From Sphaerolaimus hirsutus (taxonomy: Eukaryota; Nematoda; Chromadorea; Monhysterida; Sphaerolaimidae): a stretch of DNA of 64,000 nt. Each line of letters opens with the position of its first letter. Position 1 is the stretch's first letter. A model generated the notes under the pieces. That model did no database searches, had not been told where the DNA came from, and saw only the letters and a program-made list of their open reading frames with translations. Of the stretch, positions 1 through 12,822 are shown piece after piece. The stretch is from NCBI GenBank assembly GCA_964036195.1, contig CAXIWS010000776.1, positions 16,251-80,250 of the forward strand. Direction: 5' to 3'. The translations under genes were made by a program, and so were the position numbers.

Positions 1-540
1 GTGAATTGGCAGATGGCCAAAAAATGACGAAATAGTGATTTCCAGGCCAAAATCGAAGCGATATACGTCATATTGCAATATCGGCGACCTGAAGGGATGG
101 TTTCGTATATTTTACAAACCGCCGATCTCTCGGTGCAAGTGCGTCAATGCGGCTGAACTTTAAAAAATCTATCGGGTGTACGCCCTACCCTACAAATCTG
201 TAGGTAGAATTAAATCTGGCTCCTGGGGTCACATTTGTTGCGTCGCATCCACGACGATGATGAATAAGTGGAAACGTGGAAATTTAATAGTCAGACACAT
301 CCTACTGATAACACTGCACTCAACGTGGAAATTAAATAGTCAGACACATCCCACTGATAACACTGCACTCAACGTGTATTGTAAGTAGGATGTATATTTA
401 TAGGATAATGACATGCATGAGTTGTGTTGGTAACAACATATTGATATTTAACTGTGTTTATAGCAAGAGTGATTCAAATTAGATTTTACACATTGTGCAT
501 GCAAAACCCATTGTGTGTCAGGTCATGTAAAATTGCCTGA
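1..540. other. Left flank, no gene seen
   Basis: AT-rich sequence without a convincing reading frame. The only structure is an imperfect tandem duplication of about 51 bases at roughly 275-376, where the motif ACGTGGAAATT, then a TAGTCAGACACATCC-type stretch, then CACTGATAACACTGCACTCA occurs twice. Confidence 0.5.
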
Positions 541-1189
541 AAATGTCAAGTATCTGTCAACTCCCAGTGGAAATAACACAGATCAATTCGCCGCTGGTCT
601 TCTTCCAGCGTGAACCACGCGTGCAAGGTGTAAAGTCACATGTTGAGGCGTGCGTTCTGTACATGGGTGCATTTTGCACAAGGGAATTCACGATGAAAAT
701 ATGGATTCATGAACGAAATTACATTTTGAGGAGTGCGTTCTGTACATGGGTGTGTGCTGTGCATGGGTGCATTCTGTACATTCATTCATGGGGCATTGAT
801 GCATCCAAAAAAGTTGAACGGAATTCACAACATATGAATTCACGTTTTTCTCCAGTTCTGACTCGAAAGCTGTCCAGCCAACCATCATTCAGTCAAGCTG
901 TCCAGCCAACGGCACTCTTTATATGCGGTGCCGACTTCAAATTGCATCACATCTGTTGCAATTTGGAGTATAATCCCAGGAAAATTTTTCAGGGAGATTG
1001 TGATTGCTTTGATGTGATGCAATCTGTGCACAGGCTCGACTGCGAGCCTGTTGCACAACAAAGAGAAATCGCGGCTGCAGCCGATCAAATTTAGCGGCTG
1101 GGCATGCCAAGTTGATCGGCTAAGTGGCGATATTTGGACCTAATTGGCACAGCACATGTGCCATGGGCCATGACGACCAGGCTGTCCGG
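541..1189. other. Repeat-derived flank with long but unconvincing frame
   Basis: A 183-codon plus-strand frame is open at 543-1094. It runs through a tandem repeat (TGCATTCTGTACATGGG type, about 655-780) and low-complexity stretches, with no domain, signal peptide or codon-bias support. Bases 602-636 match 50556-50590 in the same orientation. Confidence 0.4.
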
Positions 1190-1470
1190 GAAGGGCACAT
1201 ACTTATGTGCCCCTGCATGTGCCCGGTGTGTATGTTCCCCATATTTGGGAACATGCATGCGATAAAAACAATGTATGTTACCAGCTTTGGGCACATGCAA
1301 CTTTTGAAAAAAATGTATGTGCCCACACTTGGAAACATACATGCGTGTATGTTCCCCATGATTATGGGCACATACATTTCAGAAAAACGTGTATGTGCCC
1401 AGTTTTGGAAACATACATACTTTTTAAAAATTGTATGTGCCTGTGTTTGGGAACATGCACTGTTTTTGCT
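1190..1470. repeat. Tandem array of hairpin-forming units
   Basis: About six units of 50-60 bases. Each is an inverted repeat of the form TGGGCACATACA, a short A/T-rich loop, then TGTATGTGCCCA. Some units carry GTTCCC/GGGAAC instead of GTGCCC/GGGCAC. The first (1194-1213) is a 9-bp perfect stem with a 2-base loop. Frames on both strands are open by virtue of the repeat and are not taken as genes. Confidence 0.7.
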
Positions 1471-2060
1471 GCCAAAAATCAATTACTGTTTTTCAGTACA
1501 GTGACACCCATCTTTAAAAAGTTTGGGTGCCGACAGTTGGCATTTGTGCATGGCGTCATTGACGACACTTTGTTAGCACCAAAAGCATCCATGATCTAGT
1601 TAATTGAGCCAATCGGAAATTGGCCACACGTGTCCATGCACAAACGCATTGCCAAATGACCAAAAATACTATGATCTTACCACCCCGTATGTACTATACC
1701 TCCTCTTTGTACATATGTGTACATGTATTCTACCTGTATTGTGGCTTCCCAGTCAACCTATTGGGTGAAAAAATGACACACTATGGCTTACATAATGACA
1801 CACTTTTTAATGTTCAATGTGGCTTTAACATAGCCATACTTTGACTTACCCAGCGAGGTACTTTGGCTTTACAGTTGACGGGGTATATATTGTGATAACG
1901 TAAAGCATTTATTTTTTACTCACCCCCTGAGTACAGAAAACATTAAGTAAATTTTTTACTTTTACTCATGAGTAAACATGAGTAAAATAGATTTCCCTCC
2001 AGAAAACGTAAAAGTCAGTATATTTTTAGGAATTCTGCCCCAATTTTCACTCAAACATTT
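1471..2060. other. AT-rich flank, no gene seen
   Basis: No supported gene. Bases 1900-2010 contain TTTACTCATGAGTAAA-like sequence that resembles the internal part of the TACTT-rich repeats at 3120-3290 and 24240-24725, so this is probably an old transposon fragment. Confidence 0.4.
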
Positions 2061-2170
2061 TTAGTGTAAATGATTCTGTACATGGGTGCATTCTGTACAT
2101 GGGTGCGTTCTGTACATGGGTGCATTCTGTACATGGGTGCGTTCTGTACATGGGGGCATTTTGCACAAGA
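2061..2170. repeat. 20-bp tandem repeat (GTTCTGTACATGGGTGCATT type)
   Basis: Five consecutive copies of a unit of about 20 bases, followed by GCATTTTGCACAAGRGAATTCAC. The same arrangement occurs at about 655-700, so the array and its right edge were duplicated within the flank. Confidence 0.75.
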
Positions 2171-2739
2171 GAATTCACAATGGATTCAAATTGTAAATTA
2201 TGTGGCAGAAATTTGGCATGCCCACCAAATTTCACCAAAAAGCACTTACACTAGGGATTTTGCAATTTTTTGTGCACAACCACACAATTTCACATACACA
2301 TTACTATTTGTGCTTGTCCACCAAATTTTTTGTGTGTTTGTGTTCCTCCCGGCTGGGAGGGATGCTAATCCACCATTTTTTGGTATTCATATGAAAAATT
2401 ATTGAAACATAAATATTGTGGTTTCAAGAAACATAAAAATTGTTACACGCTCACGTGTTCTGCACACCCGCGCGCTGTGAAATTTCCCCGTGCAAAGCAT
2501 GCAGTATTTTGCGGGTTCAAAAGAATTTTGTCACAATTTCTTCAATTTTCCCTAATATATCACATGCAAATATAAATTGCAAATAATTAATTAATAATGT
2601 GGGCTGGAACCGCATTGACCCAGCAGAAATGGACAGGCCTGGTCAGGCGGCATAGACAGGCACAAATATGCATGCTCAAATCAATCGATTAAACCTATGC
2701 AGTGTAACAGATGCCTCTGTTACGCTACTAAATGCTGGT
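2171..2739. other. AT-rich flank, no gene seen
   Basis: No exon-like frame, RNA gene or transposon termini recognised. Confidence 0.4.
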
Positions 2740-2903
2740 CATTTATCGCGGAGCTATAATGTCCCAGATATATGCATTTTACTAGTGTTTATACCGTGGA
2801 CATTATAGCTCCGTATGTCAAATATATTGGAGGTATGATGACCGCGGAGATATGATGTCCCTGCAGACCTCATACCTCCGGAAGGTAAGATGTCCATGGA
2901 GGG
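2740..2903. repeat. Cluster of GGAGNTATRATGTCC motifs at left arm end
   Basis: The 15-mer GGAGCTATAATGTCC (2750-2764) is followed by its exact reverse complement (2798-2812). Variants follow at 2829-2843, 2846-2860, 2870-2879 (reverse) and 2880-2895. Matching motifs occur at 50225-50275, at the outer end of the right arm. Homology between the arms stops inside this cluster. Confidence 0.7.
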
Positions 2904-4126
2904 AAGAAAACCTGGAATCCGAGTATATTCAGCACAAAATGTCGGGTATTCATTTCAGCCAACTTTCATAAAGCGATCATAAACTGTAATTGTGAAGCAC
3001 CCCATGGATAATGATGGTAATGGTGCACTGCTTGATTGTTCTGGCCGCAGAACTTCCCGAAAAATGACATCACCCTCTGAAACCTCAGAATTCACTGGAT
3101 TTTCACTTAACACCTATTTTACTATTCAAATTTCATCTCGCGTTTTCCAAAGTTGCTAAAACATATTTGTTTTCTCAAAAAATATGTATACTCAAGTTTA
3201 CGGAGTTTACTGAGTAAATATGTTCACATTTGCCTGAAAAAGTACCTGTACTCACTTTCACATATACTTCAAGAGACTACTCAAGTACAGAAGATGTATT
3301 TCAGACTGACTTTTACGTAAGCTTTTCAAGACATATAAGGGAAAAAATAGCCAATTATGGTATATAAATAAGCACATGTAAAGCCAAAGATAGGGGGAAA
3401 AAGCATGGATTGTCAAAGATTTGAAGGTGAAAATGGGCAAAAAGTATGAAAATTGGGGCAAAATTTCTCAAAAAGATGACTTCAGGGAGATTTTTTTATT
3501 TATTTTCTCACACAGAAATAAAATATATAATTAAATCTCTCTGAAAATTTTTGATAAAAGATAAATAAAATTAAATGGCTATATAATTATATTTACTGAG
3601 ATTTTTAAAATATAAACCTCCCAGAGATTTTTAGAATGCTAGATGTGATGCCCAGTATTGATTTGCATGCTGTGTTTTTATTTTATATTTTTGTTATACA
3701 CCCACCACGTGGAACGATGACAGTGGTATGATAAATAAATGAAATGAATCACAAACAAATTCACATGAACACAAAGCAAGTATCAGATCAGATGTCCTCA
3801 AATGTTGGATTGTCTGGCTGAAATTGGGTGGTGGGGGGATTCATGCAGATTTTTGGACACAACACAATGAAGGTAATTGTTGCCACTTTGTTCATGACAA
3901 ATGTCACGGGTCAAGTTCAAGTTTACTTTTTAGCCTTCATATCTCCCTGTGGCGGTGCTCATCTAGTCCCGGTTCTCATCTAGTCCCGGTGCTCATCTAG
4001 CGCTACCCGGTGCTAACCTGCACCTCCACAGCCGTCACACACAAAATGTGCATTGAACAATTGGCAATGTGGCAGTGCACAGCAAGGAATGCGTGCCGAC
4101 GGTTGGGTTGAAAAAGGTCGCATTAG
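2904..4126. other. Outer part of left arm, no gene seen
   Basis: AT-rich. Contains TACTT/AAGTA-rich sequence at about 3170-3290 that resembles hAT-type non-autonomous elements, and short CTCATCTAGTCCCGG repeats at 3957-3999. The mirror region in the right arm holds an extra hAT-type insertion at 48217-49152. Confidence 0.5.
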
Positions 4127-4130
4127 AATT

Positions 4131-4785
4131 GAGGCATCCAATTCTAAAAGTCGACAAGTCCAAAATATGAAAATTTCGAGTTAGGCCCGGAAACGTCATC
4201 TGGGGCTACTTCCGCACATTTTTCATCATTTTCCATAAATTTTTTGACCTCACATGCCCATATGGCATAGTGCCAAATTTGACATTTTTTGGGAACAATG
4301 CAAAAAATGTAGGCAAGAAGTCGACAAGTCAACTTAGTTTTGGGGCTAAAAGTCGACAAGTCCATCCTCCGCATCCTGTTTTTTTATGGGGAAAAACGCA
4401 AGAAATGTGATAAGTCCACTATGGGCACCGATTTCTAAAAGTCGACAGGTACATAAATTTCCCATGTTGCCCAGGCAGGGCCAACCTGGGCGGGAACAAA
4501 AATGTTCTCGCGTGCAAGAAGGCGACAAGTCCATTTCCCTCCCAAAAACAGTTTTGCTCTGAACGAATGGAATTTTATGGACACTCCATTTTTCACATAT
4601 AGGTAGGTTTGAGATTAGGGGCTGAAAATTTGACACTTTATTGTCAACATATGGAACTTAATGGAAAGCATGAGAGAGCCATATTGGATACGCACCTAGG
4701 GCCTGGAATTGGGTTTGAAACGTAAAATCTGATTTACTAAAAATCGCATTTTGTGGACTTGTCGACTTTTAGAATTAGACGCCAC
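4131..4785. mobile_element. TIR element, AATT target (family A, left copy)
   Basis: The ends are GAGGCATCCAATTC and, inverted, GTGGCGTCTAATTC, each followed by TAAAAGTCGACAAGTCC. AATT flanks both sides (4127-4130 and 4786-4789). No transposase frame. The mirror copy is 47381-48034. Confidence 0.8.
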
Positions 4786-5054
4786 AATTATGGTATTTAT
4801 GATTATGGCTGACCAATGGTTATTTTTGTTTGCACAGTAGATTAGTGCTACATTTGCATTGTAATTGATCCAGGCGAAGAAACTCTATTTAGATCATGAA
4901 TTTAGCGGGGTGGGCCAAACAAGAATAATTACAATCTGGTTGGCTCACCGCATTGAACGAATATGAGCTATCGGCCACACGCACCTTTATGTGCGCCCAT
5001 AGCATAAATCGAGAGCGGCATTTTAGGTTTGGGGGGGGGGGGGCCCACCTGGGG

Positions 5055-5684
5055 CCAGTTCCGCAAGTAGACAAGTTAAGAGTTAAAAGTTAAGGGTTGA
5101 GTTAAAGGTTAAAAGTTTAGTCAAAAGTTAAGTTAAAAGTTAAGAGTTGAGTTAAAGGTTAAAAGTTTGGTCAAAAGTTGAGTTAAATGTTAAGAGTTGA
5201 GTTAAAGGTTAAAAGTTGAGTTAAAAGTTGAGTTAAAAGACAAATGGGTCATTTGTTGCAGAAGCGCGATACGCTGATCTTCAATCATATTTTGTCCCCG
5301 CACGGCCATTCTGAAACAACGTTCCGCGATTTTTTTTTAGCGATAATTTTTTTGGATACGTTATTTTCAAATGTCGTGCATACAACATTGGCAGCATGCC
5401 AGCGAACAGCCGTATCAAAACCAATTTCACATTTTTATTTTTTTACCATCATTTTCCACTTGTCTCTTAACTCTCAACTCTTAACTCAACTCTTAACTCA
5501 ACTTTTAACCTTTAACTCAACTCTTAACTCAACTTTTAACCTTTAACTCAACTCTTAAATTTTAACTTTTCTTTTAAACTTTAACTTTTCTCTTAAACTT
5601 TAACTTTACTCTTAACTCGCCATTTGTCATTTTACTCAACTCTTAACTTTTTACTCTTAACTTGTCCACTTGCGGAACCGGCAC
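5055..5684. mobile_element. Foldback element with GTTAAAGGTTAAAAGTTGA arrays
   Basis: The ends are CCAGTTCCGCAAGTAGACAAG and its inverse. Long subterminal arrays of AGTTAAAGGTTAAAAGTTGAG units face each other (5075-5240 and 5460-5670) around a unique core. The termini resemble those of the CAGTCCC elements nearby. The mirror copy (about 44860-45446) is shorter on one side. Confidence 0.7.
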
Positions 5685-5871
5685 CTGGTGGCAGTTCCGC
5701 AAAATGAGAAGTGAGAAGTGAAATGGCAAAGGCGAAGTCAAGGCGCAAAGGCGAAGTGAAATGGCAAATGAATTGGCAAAAGCGAAGTAAAAAAAAAAAA
5801 GAAAAAAAAGTAATTTATCTTCGCCTTTGCCATTTCACTTCTCACTTCTTATTTTGCGGAACTGGCACCTG

Positions 5872-6062
5872 GTGCCAGTCCCAAGCCCTGTAAAATGTAA
5901 AGTAAAGTGTCAAATGTAAAGTCAAATGTAAAGTAAACTATCAATTGTCATGCAACGTTCAGTAATAAAATCTTTTCTTTTTAGTTTTGATTGACACTTT
6001 ACTTTGCATTTGACTTTACATTTGACACTTTACTTTACACTTTACAGGGCTTGGGACTGCCC
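5872..6062. mobile_element. GTGCCAGTCCC-ended foldback element
   Basis: The termini are GTGCCAGTCCCAAGCCCTG and the inverse of GGGCAGTCCCAAGCCCTG, followed by arrays of TGTAAAGTAAAGTGTCAAA. It is flanked by CTG on one side and CAG on the other. The mirror copy is 44539-44730. It has the same type of ends as the elements that form introns of the large gene. Confidence 0.7.
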
Positions 6063-6560
6063 CCAGATATGTATTTTGCTCCTGCTGCTACAAAAAAATG
6101 CATGTGAATATGACGTTTTTGGTTACGTTTCCGCATTTTTACTGATTTTCACCAAAAAACAGAACAACAACAAAATAATTCAAAAATTCGAAAACAGGTT
6201 TTGAATTTTCGAATTTTTTTGCCATCGTTAATGGGCACTGGGTTTGATGAGCTGGTAGCCCCCGTGAAGCTGAAGCCACCCCTTGCCCCATGAGAACTGA
6301 CCACGGCCATCCACTTGTCCACGTGGCAGTAGAGCAGCAGGGTGAGCACCTGGTCCCAGACGACACTGGGCTGCTCCTGGTGCCAATCCCAGGCCCTGTA
6401 AAATGTCAAATGTCATGCAAAGTGTCAAAAGTCACGGAAAATGCCCTGTAAAGTGTCAAATGCCATGCAAAGTGTCAAAAGTCGCGGAAAATGCCCTGCA
6501 AAATGACAAACGTACATGTGCCATTATGCAGGGCATTTTCCGTGACTTTTGACACATTGC

Positions 6561-7745
6561 CAATGATGGAAAAAATAGAAATTGAACACAGAAACTCATT
6601 GAGTTTCTGTGTTTTTGTTTTACACAGAAACATGGAAACTCATAAATTTTGAAAAACTCAAAACTCAAATGAGCTTTTTTTGGAGAACACAGAAACACAG
6701 AAACACGGAAACACAGAAAAGTTTTTTTTTGAGTTTTTGTGTTTTTTTCAGCGCAGCGGTTGAATGCACATTAATCCAGTTAAACTAAACAAGTTAAGAT
6801 AAGCATGTATAGTATGTAAATAAGTACATAATGTAATCATATTTTATAATGGTACAAAAAAGAAATTCAAGATGGCATGCACATCTTATGATGGATTCGA
6901 CAATTTAAGTTTCGACATTTAAGTATACCTTATTACATCGTATTAACCCCCCTCAAAATGGACTGGTGAAATAATAAGCCCCCCCCCCTCGAAATAGCCC
7001 CCCTCAAAATGGACTGGTGAAATAATAAGCCCCCCCCTCGAAATAGCCCCCTCCGGGATGATGTACATCATGTATCCAATGTACATGATGTATTTTTTAC
7101 TGCTAATTTGCATCGCAGCTACACATAGACTGTACTAGGTTGTGTAGCTACCTACATTTTATTTTAAATATATCCTGTTTGTACGCATTTATAACCTGTT
7201 TTGGGTATGTAAATGCCTACTATTTTCTTAATGCCTTACAAAACTTTCTGATGAAAGAATAAATCCCCATGGGGGTATTTCGAGATAAATGGTAGTTGTA
7301 GTTCAAATCAATTCCGTAGTCTTCCATACAGTGCACATCCATTGAAGAATTTTGGAGTACTGTGTAAATTGTCGTTTCTGGGCATTTTGTTGCTGGTGTT
7401 GTGATGTTAATGTCCTCATTGTGGACATTTTGATGGACTTTTTTAAAACTTAATGAATACACAAATGTTATGTGGGGTGAAAAGATGTGTAAAACCAATA
7501 TTTTATAAGAAAACCACTGTTTCCAGATCGAAATGATGTAAATCAAAATCTTTGGGGGGAAACTCTATTTTTTTGGAAAGAACTCGAGTTTTTTCAACAA
7601 AAAAACCCTAAAAAACTCAAGTTTTTACAAAAACACAGAAATAAAAACAGAGTTTTCGAGAAAAAAAACTCAAAACACAGGTATTCATTTTTGAAAAACT
7701 CAAAACACAGATTATGTTCTTTTTTGGAGAGCTTACCCATCGTTG
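6561..7745. mobile_element. hAT-type non-autonomous element (CAACGATGG family)
   Basis: The ends are CAATGATGG and the inverse of CAACGATGG, with an 8-bp duplication CACATTGC (6553-6560 and 7746-7753). Internal sequence is rich in AACACAGAAACTC and AAAAACTCAAAACACAG. A TA-target MITE is nested at about 6930-7290. The mirror copy is 42854-44041. It sits inside the element that forms intron u/v. Confidence 0.8.
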
Positions 7746-8227
7746 CACATTGCATGACATTTGACATTTTACAGGACATTTTGCAGGGTCTGGGACTGCC
7801 ACCTGGTGCGCGTAGTGCTCCAGTAGCTCCATGGGCATCACGCGCGGCAGCTGCATGAGGAGGGGGGTGTGTGCTTTAATGTTTCAGAATTTGGTTTTAA
7901 TGTTTCAGATTTCAAGGAAAAAGTCCTGTATTTGTGAGAGAAGGTAGTGAAGTATACATACTACTTGATTGTACACACATGCCAAGTTTCTGATAACTTG
8001 TGCTTGTTCCTCGTAAGGTATAGACATTTAAAAAATTCCTGTTGTCGCAGCTCAGTGGTCGCAATGACAATGTATAGGTCACTGCCTTTTCTCACAAATA
8101 CAGAACTTTGATCCTTGAAATAAGAAACTTAAATAAATTTGTTGTTAAACTGTTTGTTGTTTTTGTGTAAACACCACCCCATTTTTTAAAACATTTATAC
8201 AATTGCTCACCCCATTTTTAAAAACTA

Positions 8228-8641
8228 CCGTATTTATTCGAAATACCCCCCTTGAATTAACCCCCCTCGATATACCCCCAGGTCTTAAGGGCTGGAAAAA
8301 TACCCCCCCCCCCACCCCGCGAAATACCTCTCTCCCCATCTTGGATAAGGTGCATCATGTATGCAATCAACATTATGTATTTATTTATTGCTGTGCATTC
8401 ACATCGCAGCTATAGCTAGACTTGTTTATGGGACGATCTACGAAAATATGAGCAAAATATGTCCTATTTGGTCACATTTATTACGTTTTGGGTACATAAA
8501 TACCTATGTTTTACTACAACTCTCCATAAAAATTTCTGATGAAATAATAACCACCCCCTCGAATAAGCCCCCTCAAAATATCTCCCTCAAAATTCCCACT
8601 CTGAAATATAAACCCCCTGGGGGTATTTCAAAGAAATATGG
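8228..8641. mobile_element. TA-target MITE, CCGTATTT ends
   Basis: The ends are CCGTATTTATTCGAAATACCCC and the inverse of CCATATTTCTTTGAAATACCCC, with TA on both sides. The right-hand end lies 13 bases from the donor of exon t. The mirror copy is 41958-42371. Confidence 0.75.
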
Positions 8642-9400
8642 TACACAAGCGCACATGGAAATTGGCAGTGAGCTGGCTCATGTCCCGCAGGACATCATCC
8701 TCCTCCCCCTGCTCATCAAACATGCCCATAAAGATTTCCACGCAAGCTGTTGGCAGAATCTTCATGAAGCGGGACGTTTTCAGCTGTTTCTGGCTCATGC
8801 ACGACTGCTCGAAGTGGAAAATGTGCTTCTTTTCACTGACTATGTCCACTGTGATTGTCTGTGAGGTATGAATTGTTTGACATTTTTGAAATGGACTTTT
8901 TTGAACCTATGTGTAGTTTTATTTATTCACACTATGTTTTCATTGGAGGAACAATATAAGATTGATTTTTTTTTCATTTTGCAGAAAGCTAAGAATCCGT
9001 GGAGCTTTTCCGAACCCATGACCAAGTGCCTCTAGTCTAGTCCTCTAGTCACTTTGCGGTGCCATGGGAAAATAGCACCAAGTGCCAGAGCAAAATGTTG
9101 CTTTTTCTGGACCGCACTGTTAATAGTGCCAAGGAAAAATGGTGTCAGCACCAAAAGCACCATGCTCTGGCACTGGCACCAAACATTGGCAGTTTTACAT
9201 CTCTAGAGTCTAGACACAAAACTCACCTGTCCACAAACAAGCCCCGGTGTGCAAGCAGCTTCAACCACTGCTCGCTTGGTGACGTTCCACTGGGCATCCC
9301 GGGCCACTGGCCTGCTGTCCCAGTAGTTCACTGCCAGCTGGGCAGCTGTGAATGGCTGCTCTGCTGGCTGCTGCCAGTCCCAGCTGGAGCGAACCTGGAA

Positions 9401-10140
9401 GCATAGCATAAATCAAGGGTGGCATTTTAGGGGGGGGGGGGGGTCCACCAAACTTTCATGTCGTCCCAGACTGTTGTACGTTGGCTAATTTTGATGCCGT
9501 TCAAGTATGTTGGGGTTTGAGGTAGGGGCTACGACCAAATTTTTTTTTCCTCAAAAAATCCCCCAGTCCCGAGATAAGGGGGTCTATAAAAACGTGGTTA
9601 TTTTACATGTCCGATCTGGCATCTTGAATTGAAAGCTCAATAACTCAGCCATTTCTGGGCCGATTTGGATCGTTTAACATTTAAAATGATCGGGACAACC
9701 TGCGGATTTCATTTTTGTAGTTGTATTAGTGATGTGTGAATTCCGTATGCCGATTTGACCCGGTTTTTCAACACGAAACATAAATTGTTCTGAACATGCT
9801 ATCTTATACTTTATACAATGAGAATTAATGTAAAACAAAAATGAGTTCAATATATCTTTCCGATCAAAAGTTGTGGCGCTTCAAACTTTTCCATCCCATC
9901 CACATAAATAACAACTATCTTAACCCATCCACATAAATAACCACCACCACCACCAATTACCCATAATCTCGAGACTGGGGGATTATTTGAGGAAAAAAAA
10001 TTTGGTCGTATCCCCAACCTCAAACCCCAACATACTTGAACGGCAACAAAATCGGCCAACTTACAACAGAATGGGACGACATGAAAGTTTGGTGGACCCC
10101 CCCCCCCCCCTCAAATGCCACCCTCGATTTATGCTATGCA
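9401..10140. mobile_element. MITE with GCATAGCATAAATC ends
   Basis: The termini GCATAGCATAAATCRAGGGTG and their inverse enclose poly-G/C runs and TCCACCAAACTTTCATGTCG repeats. One end lies six bases from the acceptor of exon s. The mirror copy is 40201-40934, and a fragment of the same family is at 4995-5050. Confidence 0.75.
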
Positions 10141-10420
10141 TGGAAGGTGCCATTTTGGTGGTGATGGAAGGGTGCCACTGTGCTGCTTATTATTGTTTCG
10201 AAAGGGTGCCTATTTGCCATTCTTTCAATTGCTCATGTAGTGCTTGCCACCTGTTTTTGATCTGGTTCTGTATTACAAATGACACTTTTAAGATCGCTGC
10301 CATTGTGATTTGTGCATTGTGATAAGGCACAATTTAACAATGCTTTTCATTGTTTACAGTTACAACACAGCTTCATATTTCACAAACAGTACATTAATTT
10401 CATCATTGTGGCCACATAAG

Positions 10421-10606
10421 CTAGTTTTCAACTGAAATTTTGAAAACTCGTCAATCAGCATTGAACACATTTGAGTTTTCTAGCATGAGTCATTTTACTT
10501 TCAGTCAACTGTAGAGGACGGGCACCTCATTCTAGAAAACTCAATGCTTCGAATGCTGATTTACGAGTTTCCAAAATTTCGGTTGAAAACTAGCTAGCTA
10601 GTGTAG
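10421..10606. mobile_element. Short inverted-repeat element (CTAGTTTTCAAC ends)
   Basis: Left and right halves are near-perfect inverted copies containing GAAATTTTGAAAACTCG and AATGCTGATT. The mirror copy is about 39741-39926. No TSD was resolved. Confidence 0.6.
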
Positions 10607-11129
10607 ACATATTAAAAAACATTCCATCAACTGACACTGGCATTCAATGGGTTGAAAATGATCGCAGGGCTGGTGAATTTGGGACACGTCTGCAATCCAG
10701 TTGACGGCAGGTCATTCAAGACATCTGCCTTGACAACTCGCTTTTTCCAAGACAGACACAGATGTTCTGTGCAGCACCAGACGGCTGCAGCGTGTTTTTT
10801 GCCATCAGCCGTGGTTGTTTGAAGCAAGACTGTCTGCGAGTGTTTTTTTGCAAGTGGGAAACTGAAGGGATGCTATCAATTATTTCTGCGCCAACAAATG
10901 ATTTTGTGAAATTTTTTGTGTAAGGTTGTGATGGTAGGTATGATTAAAACAAGATGGAAAACCAACAGGCATCTTTCCCATTTTCTTAGGGCAGCCAAAG
11001 TGTGGCACAGTACCTCCCAGTGTCGTTTGCAAGTCTGCAATGCAGCCATAGCGAACCATGTCGCCACCATACTTCCACTGAAAACACGAAGAAAGTGTTT
11101 TCAATATTGTTGCAATCTAATGATAACTA

Positions 11130-11246
11130 CTGTATTTAGTCAAATCTACCAGTGCCGTTATATTTTTTTTGTCAACCTTTTTACCTGCCGTACTAGTGGA
11201 GGTGCCGTTCTATTGGAAGTAAGCCATTCTATTAGAAGAAATATGG
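11130..11246. mobile_element. Small TA-target element of the TTCTATTGGAGG family
   Basis: Flanked by TA (11128-11129, 11247-11248), with ends CTGTATTTAGTC and the inverse of CCATATTTCTTC. Internal CCGTTCTATTGGAAG motifs link it to 21218-21627. Both arms carry it. Confidence 0.55.
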
Positions 11247-12822
11247 TAATGGTGACAAAAAGAATGAAAAATACATTTTAAAGAAGTGATTAGAACGAGA
11301 CAGTGATATGATAGTTACTGTCACGGTCAGCAAAACAATGTAAATATCTTCAAATCTGTCTCTATCATCACTCAAGCCTGCCCTAAATTCCAAAAAAAAA
11401 AATTGTATTTACCCATCACAAATCCAAGTCCCATCACCAACCAAGTAGCACTGGCCCATGCACATGGTGACCTTAGGCTCCTGCCTCTTATCCTCCCTAT
11501 ACACAGCCGGGTCAGCAGCACACACAATTTTGCCACCAAAAGTTGGCTCATTGCCAAGTGCAGCCAAACTGTTGCAGCCGTCAGCCTCACTGGGGCAGTC
11601 CCAGACCCTGTAAAATGCCCTGTAAAATGTCAAAATTCATGCAACTTGTCAAAGTCATGTAAAATCCCCTGTGAAATGTCAAATGTTATGCAAAGTGTCA
11701 GGGGCAGTCCCAAGCCCTGTAAAATGTAAAGTAAAGTGTCAAATGTAAAGTCAAATGCAAAGTAAACTATCAATTGTCATGCAAAGTTCAGTAATAAAAT
11801 CTTTTCTTTTCTGTTTTGATTGATATTTGACTTTACATTTGACACTTTACTTTACACTTTACAAGGCTTGGGACTGCCACCAGAAGTCATGTAAAATGCC
11901 CTGCAGTGTCAAATGTCATGCAAAGTGTCAAAAATCATATAAAATGCCCTGCAAAATGGCAACTCGATAACTCGTGTGGCATTATCCATGACTTTTCACA
12001 TTTTGCATGACATTTGACACTTTACAGGACATTTGACAGAGTCCGGGACTGCTACCAGGTGGCATTGATGAGTGGCTGCACGCTGGCCATGTTCTCCAGC
12101 AGTGGAGCGACTGCTGCGCGCCGGTCCAATTTGCTGGCGCAGCTGCCCTCCCAGCGGAGAACTGCCACCATGCCACCGCTGAAGCCGAACCCCAGGCTTC
12201 CTGGCTCCTCGTAGGACATGGACTGCAGGGTTTGGGTGGGTTGAGAGGATATGCAGAATATCTAGTCCTGAAAAGTTCATACCAATGCCATCAATGTGGC
12301 TTGTACAATGCAGTGTGTACAAAGAAATGCAGCATTCCATTGAACATAAAAATAAAGTAGGTGTCATTGATTTAAATTCAGAAATGCAATGCACAGGCAT
12401 TTTTAAGGTGAGAATGAAACATCTTATCACATGTTTACTGCTTCTATGGGGCCTGAAGGTTTGTAAGATATCTTCAATTTCTATCTTTGCCAGAACGTCA
12501 AATCTATTTACCTAGTATAAGATGCGCATTCTGCTCTCACAACACCAAAACCAGTGTCTCATATTGTGAAAATGATTCCCCACTGGGGTGCAGCTACAAT
12601 CACAGTAACTGACCATGATGCACTTGTCATCTGGCACTGAGCAGAACTGCTTGTAATGTGGTGGGTTGCGCATGGTGTCCATCCAGTGCACCACATCTTC
12701 TTTTGCATCCACTGCCCACCTGCAACCAATCAAGGCTGTTACAATTCACCAGGGTGCACAAAGTATAGTGTCACAATTAGTGTGGTAAAATGTGCCAGGT
12801 AGTGATGGAATGCCGCTACGAC

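Noticed and set aside
543..1094. 183-codon plus-strand frame
   Set aside because: It runs through a tandem repeat and low-complexity sequence, with no domain, splice or codon support.
1190..1470. CRISPR-like array
   Set aside because: The repeats are palindromic hairpins with no unique spacers of constant length, and the genome is eukaryotic.
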